This document shows positions 8,866 through 15,875 of a DNA stretch of 64,000 nucleotides, piece after piece (the first letter of the stretch is position 1; every line of letters starts with the position of its first letter). Location of the stretch: assembly GCA_024235395.1 (NCBI GenBank), contig JACKMK010000001.1, positions 310,001 to 374,000 of the forward strand, written 5' to 3'. Below the pieces are notes generated by a model. That model saw nothing but the letters and a program-made list of their open reading frames with translations. It did not search any database and was not told the origin of the DNA. The position numbers and the translations under genes are program-made. Origin of the DNA: Chromatiaceae bacterium (GTDB lineage: Bacteria > Pseudomonadota > Gammaproteobacteria > Chromatiales > Chromatiaceae).

Positions 8866-8895
8866 ATGTGCCGGACTCCTTAGAAGCCGGCACAT
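8866..8895 (-). other. Hairpin with the ribosome-binding sequence in its loop
   Basis: Perfect 9-bp arms ATGTGCCGG and CCGGCACAT flank a 12-base loop. On the minus strand the loop carries AAGGAG, and the hairpin ends 4 bases before the ATG at 8861. The SD-to-ATG distance is 14 bases when unfolded, and folding would bring them closer. Confidence 0.5.
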
Positions 8896-9065
8896 TCTGG
8901 CCGGCCGCGCCTCGGCCGACAATAGAACCTGCCTATCTGCACATAGCGTGCATCGATGGGCCACCTGCCCGCTTGCGTTACACTAGCCACATCACAGTGG
9001 CCGAGGCGTCCGGCGTCGCCGTGGGCCACGCGGCTGCCGATTGCCGGATCGTGGGGAGACGCGGG

Positions 9066-10217
9066 ATGGCATCGACACCTTTGAAGTCCGGATCGATCGG
9101 AGTTGACCAGGCAGCGCCCGCCGCCGGCCACCCTGCACGCGGATCGACCTGCATGCTGATCGCGTCGCTGGCGGCGTGCCTCGTCTGGACCGCGGCAGTG
9201 GCAGCGACCACCGCACCAACCGAAGGCATCGCGCGCTGGCAGGCGCCTTTGGGCCAGCAACACCCGCTGACCGGACTGATCTGGGACACGGAATCCGCTA
9301 CCTTCATCGATGAGTCGACGCTGCTCGACCGCCTGGTCGACGTACGTTTCGTGGTCACCGGGGAATCGCACAACAACCCCGACCACCACCGTCTGCAACT
9401 CCGTATCCTCAGGGCCATGTTCGGCAACGGGCGTCGCGTCGCCGTGGGACTCGAGATCTTCACCACCAGCGACCAACGGGCGCTGGACGACTTCGCCGCC
9501 CTGCTGGAGCCGCAAGAACACGAACTGGTCGATTTCCTGGGCTGGAACATGCGACATCGCAGACTGTGGGAACAGTACCGCCCCCTGGTGACATTCGCTG
9601 TCGAATCAGGGTTGCCGTTGTTGGCGATGAACATCTCGCGCCGCGAGACGGCATCCGTGATGCAGCAGGGCACCGATGCGCTGCCGCCGGAACTGGTCGA
9701 GCGCTTCGACCTCGATCAGCCACTCGATGAGCGCCAGCAAGCGACGCTGCAGCGCGACCTCGCCCGCGCCCACTGCGGCATGCTGTTCTCCTCAAACCTG
9801 GAGGCCCTGATGCTCGTCCAGCGGGCGCGCGATGCCACCATGGCCCATCGACTGGTGGCCACCGATGCGGGCGGCGGCGCGCTGCTGATGGCCGGTTACG
9901 GCCATGCGCGTGGCGACCGCGGGGTACCTCACCTGCTCGATGGCCTGCGGCGCGACGGAGATCTGGTCAGCGTGCTGTTCGCCTCGGTCAAGCCCGAGAT
10001 GACCGAGGCCAACGACTACGGCCAATGGTTCGAGGAGGACACCCCGCCGTTCGATTACGTCTGGTTCACCCCCCGGGTGGATGACGAGGACCCCTGCGAC
10101 CGGCTGCGTCGCATCTACCGGAAGGACCGCAAGGTGTCGCAGCCGGCGGATTCGCCGGACAACGGGCCGGCACGCGGGGCGACCACTGCCGGCGCTACGG
10201 CGCCATCCGAGCCCTAG
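9066..10217 (+). CDS. ChaN-family (DUF399) exported protein, haem-binding superfamily
   Basis: The core residues VTGESHNNPDHH and later GYGHARGDRGVPHLL match the ChaN/DUF399 family, whose characterised member ChaN of Campylobacter is a haem-binding lipoprotein linked to iron uptake. A hydrophobic stretch at about residues 30-47 with SLAAC could be a lipobox, reached after a longer than usual N-terminus. I chose ATG 9066 because GGAG at 9055-9058 precedes it; an internal ATG at 9153 would give a shorter, more typical leader. The C-terminal 40 residues are Pro/Ala-rich. It is followed after 3 bases by a NorE-like gene, suggesting one transcript. Confidence 0.8.
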   Translation: MASTPLKSGSIGVDQAAPAAGHPARGSTCMLIASLAACLVWTAAVAATTAPTEGIARWQAPLGQQHPLTGLIWDTESATFIDESTLLDRLVDVRFVVTGESHNNPDHHRLQLRILRAMFGNGRRVAVGLEIFTTSDQRALDDFAALLEPQEHELVDFLGWNMRHRRLWEQYRPLVTFAVESGLPLLAMNISRRETASVMQQGTDALPPELVERFDLDQPLDERQQATLQRDLARAHCGMLFSSNLEALMLVQRARDATMAHRLVATDAGGGALLMAGYGHARGDRGVPHLLDGLRRDGDLVSVLFASVKPEMTEANDYGQWFEEDTPPFDYVWFTPRVDDEDPCDRLRRIYRKDRKVSQPADSPDNGPARGATTAGATAPSEP

Positions 10218-10220
10218 GCC

Positions 10221-10832
10221 GTGCACGACCCGGCCGTAGCGGGCCTCGCGGGGCGCAATGCCTTCGACGTGGAAGGACCGGGGCGGATTCCAGGCAACCG
10301 CGGCATCTGGGTCGGCATCACCTGCATATTCGTCGAGTTCGGGGTGCTGTTCATCGTCTACTTCGTCGCCCGCGCCCATTTTCCCGAAGCCTTTCACGCC
10401 GGTGCCGAGCGGCTGTCCCGGTCGGCCGGCACGCTGATCACCCTGCTGATGATCAGCAGCAGCACCTGCATCGCGGCCTCGGTCACCACCTTGCGCAACG
10501 ATCGACGCCGGGCATCGCTGTACTGGCTGATCGCGGGCTTGGTGCTGGCCCTCGGTTATCCGTTGACCAAGTACTTCGAGATCCAATGGAACCTGGTGCA
10601 CGGTATCGATGCGCAGGCCGGCGTCTTTGTCGGTGCCTACTACTACCTGACGCTGAACCACCTGGTACACGCCAGCTGGGGAATCCTCGGCATGCTGTGG
10701 GTCCTCGCCCGCCACCTCGGCGGCGCCTACTCGCGTAACGAGCACAGCGGGCTCGAGGCCCTGGCCAGTTACTGGCATGCGACCGACATCATCTGGCTGG
10801 TAATCTTTGCGTTCTTCTATGTGTTGGCCTGA
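10221..10832 (+). CDS. Cytochrome c oxidase subunit III-like protein (NorE-like)
   Basis: A 203-residue protein with five membrane segments and the subunit III pattern NHLVHASWG followed by a C-terminal YWHATDIIWLVIF. Short subunit III homologues of this type are NorE, which accompany nitric oxide reductase genes and help NO reduction, or subunits of small haem-copper oxidases. The next gene is a subunit-IV/NorF-like protein, which favours NorE/NorF. No norB or norC catalytic gene is in the window. The start is a GTG at 10221, 3 bases after the ChaN-like gene. Confidence 0.8.
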   Translation: MHDPAVAGLAGRNAFDVEGPGRIPGNRGIWVGITCIFVEFGVLFIVYFVARAHFPEAFHAGAERLSRSAGTLITLLMISSSTCIAASVTTLRNDRRRASLYWLIAGLVLALGYPLTKYFEIQWNLVHGIDAQAGVFVGAYYYLTLNHLVHASWGILGMLWVLARHLGGAYSRNEHSGLEALASYWHATDIIWLVIFAFFYVLA

Positions 10833-10835
10833 ACC

Positions 10836-11141
10836 ATGAAAGACGCAGGACAGCCCGGTACGCGCCTGGCCCCGTTGTTTCTTGCCTGGACGCTGCTGGT
10901 GACGTTCACACTGCTCAGCCTCACCCTCGGTGCATGGTTGCAGGGCGCCGTCTGGCTACCGCTGCTGGTCGCGGCGATCGTCTGGCTGAAGGCCTGGCTG
11001 GTGGCGCACTATTTTCTCGAGGCACAGCTGTGCCGCACCTTCATCCGTCGCCTGGTGTGGATCTTCGTCGCCTTCGCACCGATCTCGCTGGTGCTGACCG
11101 ACCTGTTCGGGCGGCAGTTCGCGGCACTGACCCGCCTGTAG
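10836..11141 (+). CDS. NorF-like / cytochrome oxidase subunit IV-family small membrane protein
   Basis: A 101-residue protein with three hydrophobic segments (about 12-32, 38-57, 70-90) and the central pattern WLKAWLVAHYFLEA, similar to bacterial cytochrome c oxidase subunit IV/NorF proteins. It follows the NorE-like gene by 3 bases and should be cotranscribed. Function is inferred from the pairing: NorEF raise nitric oxide reductase activity in denitrifiers. Confidence 0.75.
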   Translation: MKDAGQPGTRLAPLFLAWTLLVTFTLLSLTLGAWLQGAVWLPLLVAAIVWLKAWLVAHYFLEAQLCRTFIRRLVWIFVAFAPISLVLTDLFGRQFAALTRL

Positions 11142-11223
11142 GCGGGAAAGGCTGCCCTGCCGTGGCGGCGTCAGCGGCCGGCCCCACTACGGGGAACGCG
11201 TCGCAGGGATCTCGACAGCCGGA

Positions 11224-12018
11224 TCAATCGCCCGCCGCGGTCGTCGCGGCATCGGGTGCGCCGGACGGCGACGGGTCGGCAAGATCGATGGCATCATCCA
11301 CGCGCGCGTTTGCCAGGTTCAGGCCACGCATATCGGCGCCGGTAAAGCGCGCGCGCTGAAGATCCGCGCCATTGAGGTGCGCCCGCCGCAGGCGCGCATC
11401 ACTGAAATCCGCGTCGCTGGCGGCGGCACCCGTCATCTGGCTGTACGAAAGATCGGCACCACGAAAGGTCGTCCCGATCGCAACCATGCGCAACAGGTTC
11501 ACGCGGCGCAGCACCGCTCCGCTCAGATCCGCCTCTTCGAGTTCCACGTCCTTCATGTACGCATGCGTGAAGTCGGCGTCGCGTGCCCGGACGCCGTTGA
11601 GCAGGGCGCCGAAGAGGTTGGTCCGGAACAGCCGGGCACCGTCCAGGTTTGCCGAGTCGGCCACGACATGGAACATGTCGGCCCGACTGAGTTCGGCATC
11701 CGTCAGCCTGCTGTCATGGAGCTTGGTCCAGCGCAGGTCCGCCTCGCGCAGATCCGCATCGCTGAGATCCGCCGCCGACAGGTCCGCGTTGCTCAGATCG
11801 ACACCGCGCAGATCCGCACCCCGCAGGTCTGCGCCGACCAGTTTGCGTCCCTGCAGCGTGCAGTGACGCAGGTCGGTGGCAGCCGCCGGCGCCGAGCATT
11901 CTCCGCGCGGCAGATCGGCCGCAAGCAGGTCGTGCGATGCGAGCGGGGACACCACGAGCAACCACAGCGACGCACCGACCAGCCGGCGCAGTGCGTCAGT
12001 CGTCGAGGGTCGAGACAT
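11224..12018 (-). CDS. Secreted pentapeptide-repeat protein
   Basis: A 264-residue protein with a likely signal peptide (hydrophobic stretch at about residues 14-34, cut near LLAA) and then about 30 tandem A(D/N)Lxx repeats, for example GADLRGADLRGVDLSNADL, which would form a right-handed quadrilateral beta-helix. Repeats run to about residue 245. Most pentapeptide-repeat proteins are cytoplasmic, so the export signal is notable. The ATG at 12018 lies inside the last 23 bases of the cytochrome gene, in another frame, so expression is probably coupled to it. Confidence 0.82.
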   Translation of the reverse strand: MSRPSTTDALRRLVGASLWLLVVSPLASHDLLAADLPRGECSAPAAATDLRHCTLQGRKLVGADLRGADLRGVDLSNADLSAADLSDADLREADLRWTKLHDSRLTDAELSRADMFHVVADSANLDGARLFRTNLFGALLNGVRARDADFTHAYMKDVELEEADLSGAVLRRVNLLRMVAIGTTFRGADLSYSQMTGAAASDADFSDARLRRAHLNGADLQRARFTGADMRGLNLANARVDDAIDLADPSPSGAPDAATTAAGD

Positions 12019-12676
12019 AGGCGAAGATGTCGCGCAATTCATCCGTACTAAACTCCGCCAAAAGGCTGTCGTCCGGCGCACTGGGGTCGTGGATGCGTAC
12101 CTTGGCGATGTACTTGTCGACCTGACGCCACAGGTAGTCGGTGTACTGTCCGGCGAGCAGGGGCACCCCATCCTTCGCCTCTCCGCGGCCGTCGCGACCA
12201 TGGCACGAGGCACATTCACGCCGGTAGCCCTTTTCACCGCGGTCGATGTCACCTTCGGCGCGCGGGATCTGCAAAACCCGTTTGGCCTCGTTGAGACGGG
12301 CCAGGGCATCGAACTCCGCGGCGTTCTCGTCGACCGGCGCCAGCCGGGACGGGAGTTCGATCGCGGCCAGGTAAGCCGAGATATCCTGAATGTCAGCGTC
12401 CGGCATCTGACGCTCGTCGACGTACTCCACCATCGCCAGGTTCGGGCGTTTGCGCTCGCGGAACAACACCAGCTGATCGACCAGGAACCGGTACGGCTGA
12501 CCGGCCAGGCGTGGATAGATCCCCTGCTTTCCGCCCTGGCCGAATTCGCCATGACAGCCTGCGCAGACCTCGTTGATCTCCTCGCCGTTGTCCAGGTCGG
12601 GGTCGCGAGCGGACACGCTGCCGGCCAACAGCATCGCCGCACCAACGACTCGCCAGTACCTGTACCCACGCGGCAT
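11996..12676 (-). CDS. Dihaem cytochrome c of the c4 type
   Basis: A periplasmic 226-residue electron carrier with two haem c sites, CAGCH (Cys38, Cys41, His42) and CASCH (Cys155, Cys158, His159), in two similar halves as in cytochrome c4. An N-terminal hydrophobic signal ends near VSA (residue 23). The ATG at 12676 is preceded by GAGG at a spacing of 8; an earlier ATG at 12697 lacks a good site. Cytochromes of this type feed terminal oxidases or N-oxide reductases; the nearby nos and NorE/F-like genes fit that, but no partner is proved. Confidence 0.88.
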   Translation of the reverse strand: MPRGYRYWRVVGAAMLLAGSVSARDPDLDNGEEINEVCAGCHGEFGQGGKQGIYPRLAGQPYRFLVDQLVLFRERKRPNLAMVEYVDERQMPDADIQDISAYLAAIELPSRLAPVDENAAEFDALARLNEAKRVLQIPRAEGDIDRGEKGYRRECASCHGRDGRGEAKDGVPLLAGQYTDYLWRQVDKYIAKVRIHDPSAPDDSLLAEFSTDELRDIFAYVSTLDD

Positions 12677-12803
12677 CGCATCGTCCTCGTCGTACATCGC
12701 CGTTTTCAGAGCCCCGTATACACCAATCCCCGGCCCATGTCCTTGTCACCGGACATGGCAACGGGCACCGGCCAACGGCAGTCCAATCGGCTAGCATTGC
12801 AGG

Positions 12804-13394
12804 ATGAACGGGATTGCGTCACGACTCGGGAGCGCGGGACTGGTCGCACTGAACCTGTGCGCCACCGCCGTGGCGGACACCCCGTCGGCGGGCGCACGGT
12901 TCGACGCCTGTATCGACTACCACTGCGACATGCGCCAGACGGTGGCACTCGATGACCGGACCTGGCGAGGGATCGTCGCACCGCTGCGATCCGACGGCGA
13001 CGCGGCCGCCGAGCGTACGGCGATCGCCGAAAGCATTGCGCGCATGGAGCACGAGGTCGGCCGGCAGACCGGCACCTGGCGCGATCGTCCGCGCAATGAC
13101 GCCGACAACGGTGAGCCCGGTCAGCTCGACTGCATCGCCGAATCGACCAACACGACCACCTATCTGCGGATGCTCGAACGCGCAGGCCTGCTGCGTTGGC
13201 ATGTCGTCGAAGAACGTCTCAAACGTCAGCGCTGGGTGTTTGCAGTCCATTGGACCGCGGTGATTCGCGACACGCACAGCGGTGAGCGCTTTGCCGTCGA
13301 CGCCTGGTATGGCGGCAACGGCACCCCTCCCTTCGTGCAGCCCCTGCAGGACTGGCGAGCCGGCATCGAGCCACCGGCTACCCCGGATACCTGA
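12804..13394 (+). CDS. Exported protein of unknown function
   Basis: A 196-residue protein with an N-terminal signal-like sequence ending near TAVADT (about residue 25), two early Cys residues (C-IDYH-C) and a later one (LDC). The central part has ESTNTTTYLRMLERAGLLRWH and the end AVDAWYGGNGTPP. I do not recognise a named family. It is divergent from the cytochrome c4 gene and ends 15 bases before the convergent hsp20 gene. The signal sequence, the good codon structure and the lack of any overlapping gene support it as real. Confidence 0.72.
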   Translation: MNGIASRLGSAGLVALNLCATAVADTPSAGARFDACIDYHCDMRQTVALDDRTWRGIVAPLRSDGDAAAERTAIAESIARMEHEVGRQTGTWRDRPRNDADNGEPGQLDCIAESTNTTTYLRMLERAGLLRWHVVEERLKRQRWVFAVHWTAVIRDTHSGERFAVDAWYGGNGTPPFVQPLQDWRAGIEPPATPDT

Positions 13395-13409
13395 CGACCG
13401 GCTACCCGC

Positions 13410-13913
13410 TCAGGCGCTGGTCACCGGGATCCGTCGGCTCATGGCCGACCGCAGCTTGGGCAGGGTCACGTTCAATACGCCGCGCCGATAGTGCGCACTT
13501 GCCGCCTGACCATCGACCTCGACCGGCAGCGGGATCGCGCGCTCAAAGCTGCCGTAGGCACATTCCATCACGTGGAAGCGCCCCTCGCGCTGTTCGCGCT
13601 GGACCCGCTTCTCGCCACGCACCACCAGATGGTTGTCGATCACGTCGATATCGAAGTCGTCCCGATCCATGCCCGGGATCTCGATGCGTACCAGCAGACT
13701 GCGCTCGTCTTCCTGGACCTCGGTCGTCAGCAGCGCCCAGTCGGCCGCATGCCGCATCACCTGGTCCTCCCAGGTATCCAGATCCTCGCGTCGTGCCAGC
13801 GGACGGAAACGGGTCAGCGCCTGATCGGCGCGCTCGCGCAGGTTGTGCCAACCCTCGGCGAGGTTGTCCCAGGTCCGTCCGAGGCTGCGACGCAGTTGTT
13901 GCAATGTGCTCAT
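13410..13913 (-). CDS. Small heat shock protein, Hsp20 family
   Basis: An ATP-independent holdase chaperone. The alpha-crystallin domain occupies about residues 60-155 (VRIEIPGMDRDDFDIDV, then YRRGVLNVTLPK with the G-V-L motif), followed by a short tail; the N-terminal 55 residues are amphipathic. The ATG at 13913 follows GGAGGAG. It is the last gene of the heat-shock cluster, 27 bases after cbpM. It is clearly diverged from the other Hsp20 at 15303-15737, so the two may form mixed or specialised oligomers. Confidence 0.9.
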   Translation of the reverse strand: MSTLQQLRRSLGRTWDNLAEGWHNLRERADQALTRFRPLARREDLDTWEDQVMRHAADWALLTTEVQEDERSLLVRIEIPGMDRDDFDIDVIDNHLVVRGEKRVQREQREGRFHVMECAYGSFERAIPLPVEVDGQAASAHYRRGVLNVTLPKLRSAMSRRIPVTSA

Positions 13914-13940
13914 GTGACTCCTCCTCCCGCGCGACCAGGG

Positions 13941-14258
13941 TCAACGCGGAAACATCAGCGACTCCAGGAGGCGCACCCGTTCTCGCAGACGCCGCATCTC
14001 GTCGAGCAGATCGATCGCCAGTGCGGCCCCTGCCGCGTTGACGCCCAGATCCCGTTCGAGGCGCAGTGCGCTGAGCGCGCGCCCCAGGTCGCCGCCAGCG
14101 AAACGCCACTCGCGTTCCGAGTGGCCTTGCGGTGACAGCACACCCTCGGCGACCAACACCAGGATCTTCTCCGCGGTCACGCCGCAGCAGCGCGACAGCT
14201 CGGCGAGCGTGAGGTGGTACTCGACGTCCGGTCGATGGGTCTGTCGTTGCGCTGCCAC
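13941..14258 (-). CDS. cbpM: CbpM, modulator of the DnaJ-like protein CbpA
   Basis: A 105-residue MerR-like helix-turn-helix-fold protein that binds the J-domain of CbpA and inhibits its DnaK co-chaperone action. YHLTLAELSRCCGV at the N-terminus and a leucine-rich C-terminal helix (DLLDEMRRLRERVRLLESL) match the family. The GTG at 14258 is chosen because GGGAGG lies 5 bases upstream and because it begins 1 base after the cbpA stop codon, the usual cbpA-cbpM coupling. The longer open frame upstream is only cbpA sequence in another frame. Confidence 0.85.
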   Translation of the reverse strand: MAAQRQTHRPDVEYHLTLAELSRCCGVTAEKILVLVAEGVLSPQGHSEREWRFAGGDLGRALSALRLERDLGVNAAGAALAIDLLDEMRRLRERVRLLESLMFPR

Positions 14259-14259
14259 G

Positions 14260-15219
14260 TCAACCTCCCAGGTGTGCACGCGGGTTGAACGCGAGATCTC
14301 GCGCCATCTGTTCGTACAAGGCACGCTTGGCATCGCTGTCGGCCGGTGGCGCGACGATCTGCAATACCGCGAACTGGTCGCCGGGGGCCTCCCCGGGCAC
14401 CGGCAGACCGCGCCCCTTCAAGCGCAGTTTCTGCCCGCTGCGCGCGCCGGCCGGGATCGCCACATCGACCTGTCCTCCGAGCGTCGGCACCTTGACCTTG
14501 CCGCCCAGCGCGGCCTCCCACGGCGTGATCGGCAGATTGAGAAACACGTCCTTGCCGTCCACCTGGTACAGCGGGTGTGCGCGCAACGCCACTTCGAGAA
14601 AGAGGTCGCCCGGCGGACCACCGTTCAGCCCGGCGCCACCCTGCCCGGCGAGCCGGATGCGTTTTCCGGCCGTGACGCCGCGCGGGACCTTGACCTGCAG
14701 CTTGCGCGACCGGTCGATCAGTCGACCCTGCGCATCGTATTCCGGAATCCGCAGCTGCAGGCTCAAGGTCGCACCGGCGAACGCGTCTTCGAGACCGACC
14801 TCGACCCGCGCGTGATGATCCTCTCCCCGCCCGACGGTGCGCGCACCGGCGCCAAAGCCCGTGCTGCGGAAATGCCCGCCGTGTCCGAACAGACTCTCGA
14901 AGAAATCGGAGAAACCGCCACGGTCGGCATCCGTGTAACCGCCGCCGGAAAACTCGAAACCCGCGTCCCAACCGGGCGGAGGCCGAAACTCCTGTCCGGC
15001 ACGCCAGTCCTTGCCGAGCTGATCGTAGGCCGCACGTTTCTCGGGATCCTTCAGGACCTCGTAGGCCTCACCCAACTCCTTGAAACGCCGCTCGGCATCG
15101 GCCTCTTTGCTGACATCCGGGTGAAACTTGCGCGCGAGCTTGCGATAGGCACGCTTGATGTCGTCCTGGGTGGCGTCGCGTGCCACGCCCATCACCGCGT
15201 AGTAGTCTTTGTAGTCCAT
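14260..15219 (-). CDS. cbpA: CbpA, DnaJ-like co-chaperone
   Basis: A DnaK co-chaperone of class B type. The J-domain fills residues 1-70 with the HPD motif at His33-Pro34-Asp35; a Gly/Phe-rich linker follows (about 85-125), then two DnaJ C-terminal beta domains to residue 319. There is no Cys-rich zinc region, which separates it from DnaJ. The gene is followed by cbpM. The ribosome site ahead of the ATG is poor, and a stable hairpin lies between it and the upstream hsp20 gene, so its output may be set below that of Hsp20. Confidence 0.93.
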   Translation of the reverse strand: MDYKDYYAVMGVARDATQDDIKRAYRKLARKFHPDVSKEADAERRFKELGEAYEVLKDPEKRAAYDQLGKDWRAGQEFRPPPGWDAGFEFSGGGYTDADRGGFSDFFESLFGHGGHFRSTGFGAGARTVGRGEDHHARVEVGLEDAFAGATLSLQLRIPEYDAQGRLIDRSRKLQVKVPRGVTAGKRIRLAGQGGAGLNGGPPGDLFLEVALRAHPLYQVDGKDVFLNLPITPWEAALGGKVKVPTLGGQVDVAIPAGARSGQKLRLKGRGLPVPGEAPGDQFAVLQIVAPPADSDAKRALYEQMARDLAFNPRAHLGG

Positions 15220-15260
15220 CGTTACGAGGCTGCCGCACTCAATTCGGGTCGGCGAAACGA

Positions 15261-15293
15261 GGCTCCGCTACCACACCGGGTGGCAGCGGAGCC
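15261..15293 (-). terminator. Strong stem-loop between hsp20 and cbpA
   Basis: Perfect 9-bp arms GGCTCCGCT and AGCGGAGCC with additional CCAC/GTGG pairing inside. It lies in the 83-base gap downstream of the upstream hsp20 gene. On the minus strand it is followed by TCGTTTCG, a poor T-run, so it is more likely a partial terminator or mRNA-stabilising element than a full stop. Confidence 0.55.
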
Positions 15294-15302
15294 CACGCAG
15301 GT

Positions 15303-15737
15303 TCAGCTGTTGACCGCAATCTTGCGTGGCTGGACCTTTTCGTGTTTGCCGATACGTACTTCGAGCACACCGTTGTTGCTCTTTGCAGTGATCTTTTCAG
15401 GGTCCGCGGTATCCGGCAGGCTGAAGCGCCGATAGAAGCTGCCGAAGGTCCGTTCTACACGCTTGTAGCCTTCCTTCTCTTCCTTCTTCTCGGACTCCTT
15501 CTCGCCCTTGATCGTCAGCATGCCGTTTTCCATGTGTACCTCGATATCTTTCGGGTCGACGCCCGGGATATCGGCCACGATCAAGAAGCTGTCCTGTTCC
15601 TCTTTGATATCCACCGCAGGCACCCAGTCACTGGTGGCCACGCTGCTGCCTTCACCGGTGCGGGTGTCCATCGCCTGTTGCATCTCCCTGCGCATCTGCT
15701 CGAGCAGTGTCCAGGGTTCGTATTTCATCAGAGTCAT
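15303..15737 (-). CDS. Small heat shock protein, Hsp20 family (first gene of heat-shock operon)
   Basis: A 144-residue class A-like Hsp20. The alpha-crystallin domain spans about residues 37-138 with VADIPGVDPKDIEV, a Lys/Glu-rich loop (EKESEKKEEKEG) and NNGVLEVRI near the end. A short hydrophobic C-terminal anchor motif is weak. The ATG at 15737 follows GGGAGG. The gene lies directly behind a near-perfect sigma-32 promoter and leads a four-gene chaperone run (hsp20, cbpA, cbpM, hsp20). Confidence 0.93.
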   Translation of the reverse strand: MTLMKYEPWTLLEQMRREMQQAMDTRTGEGSSVATSDWVPAVDIKEEQDSFLIVADIPGVDPKDIEVHMENGMLTIKGEKESEKKEEKEGYKRVERTFGSFYRRFSLPDTADPEKITAKSNNGVLEVRIGKHEKVQPRKIAVNS

Positions 15738-15810
15738 GACGGCTTCCTCCCTTCCGAATCACACAAAGTGACCAAGTTGGCAGGCTCTGCGTCCTACCTT
15801 CCTGCCCGAA

Positions 15811-15838
15811 AGATGGGGCCGAACGGCCGTATTTCAAG
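15811..15838 (-). promoter_or_regulatory. Sigma-32 (RpoH) heat-shock promoter
   Basis: Reading the minus strand, the -35 element CTTGAAA (15838-15832) is separated by 13 bases from the -10 element CCCCATCT (15818-15811). Both match the sigma-32 consensus CTTGAAA / CCCCATNT exactly, at the standard spacing. It lies about 75 bases before the hsp20 start at 15737. Confidence 0.92.
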
Positions 15839-15875
15839 GGGCCTGTTTGTCCCAGGTCAAGGGTTCGCGGGACCT

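Noticed and set aside
8358..9065. N-terminal extension of the ChaN-like frame
   Set aside because: This part lies over the DUF2946-like gene on the other strand and the Arg-rich translation lacks any motif; ATG 9066 has a ribosome site.
14259..14333. Longer N-terminus for CbpM
   Set aside because: Overlaps cbpA and lacks a ribosome site, whereas GTG 14258 has GGGAGG upstream and gives a standard-length protein.
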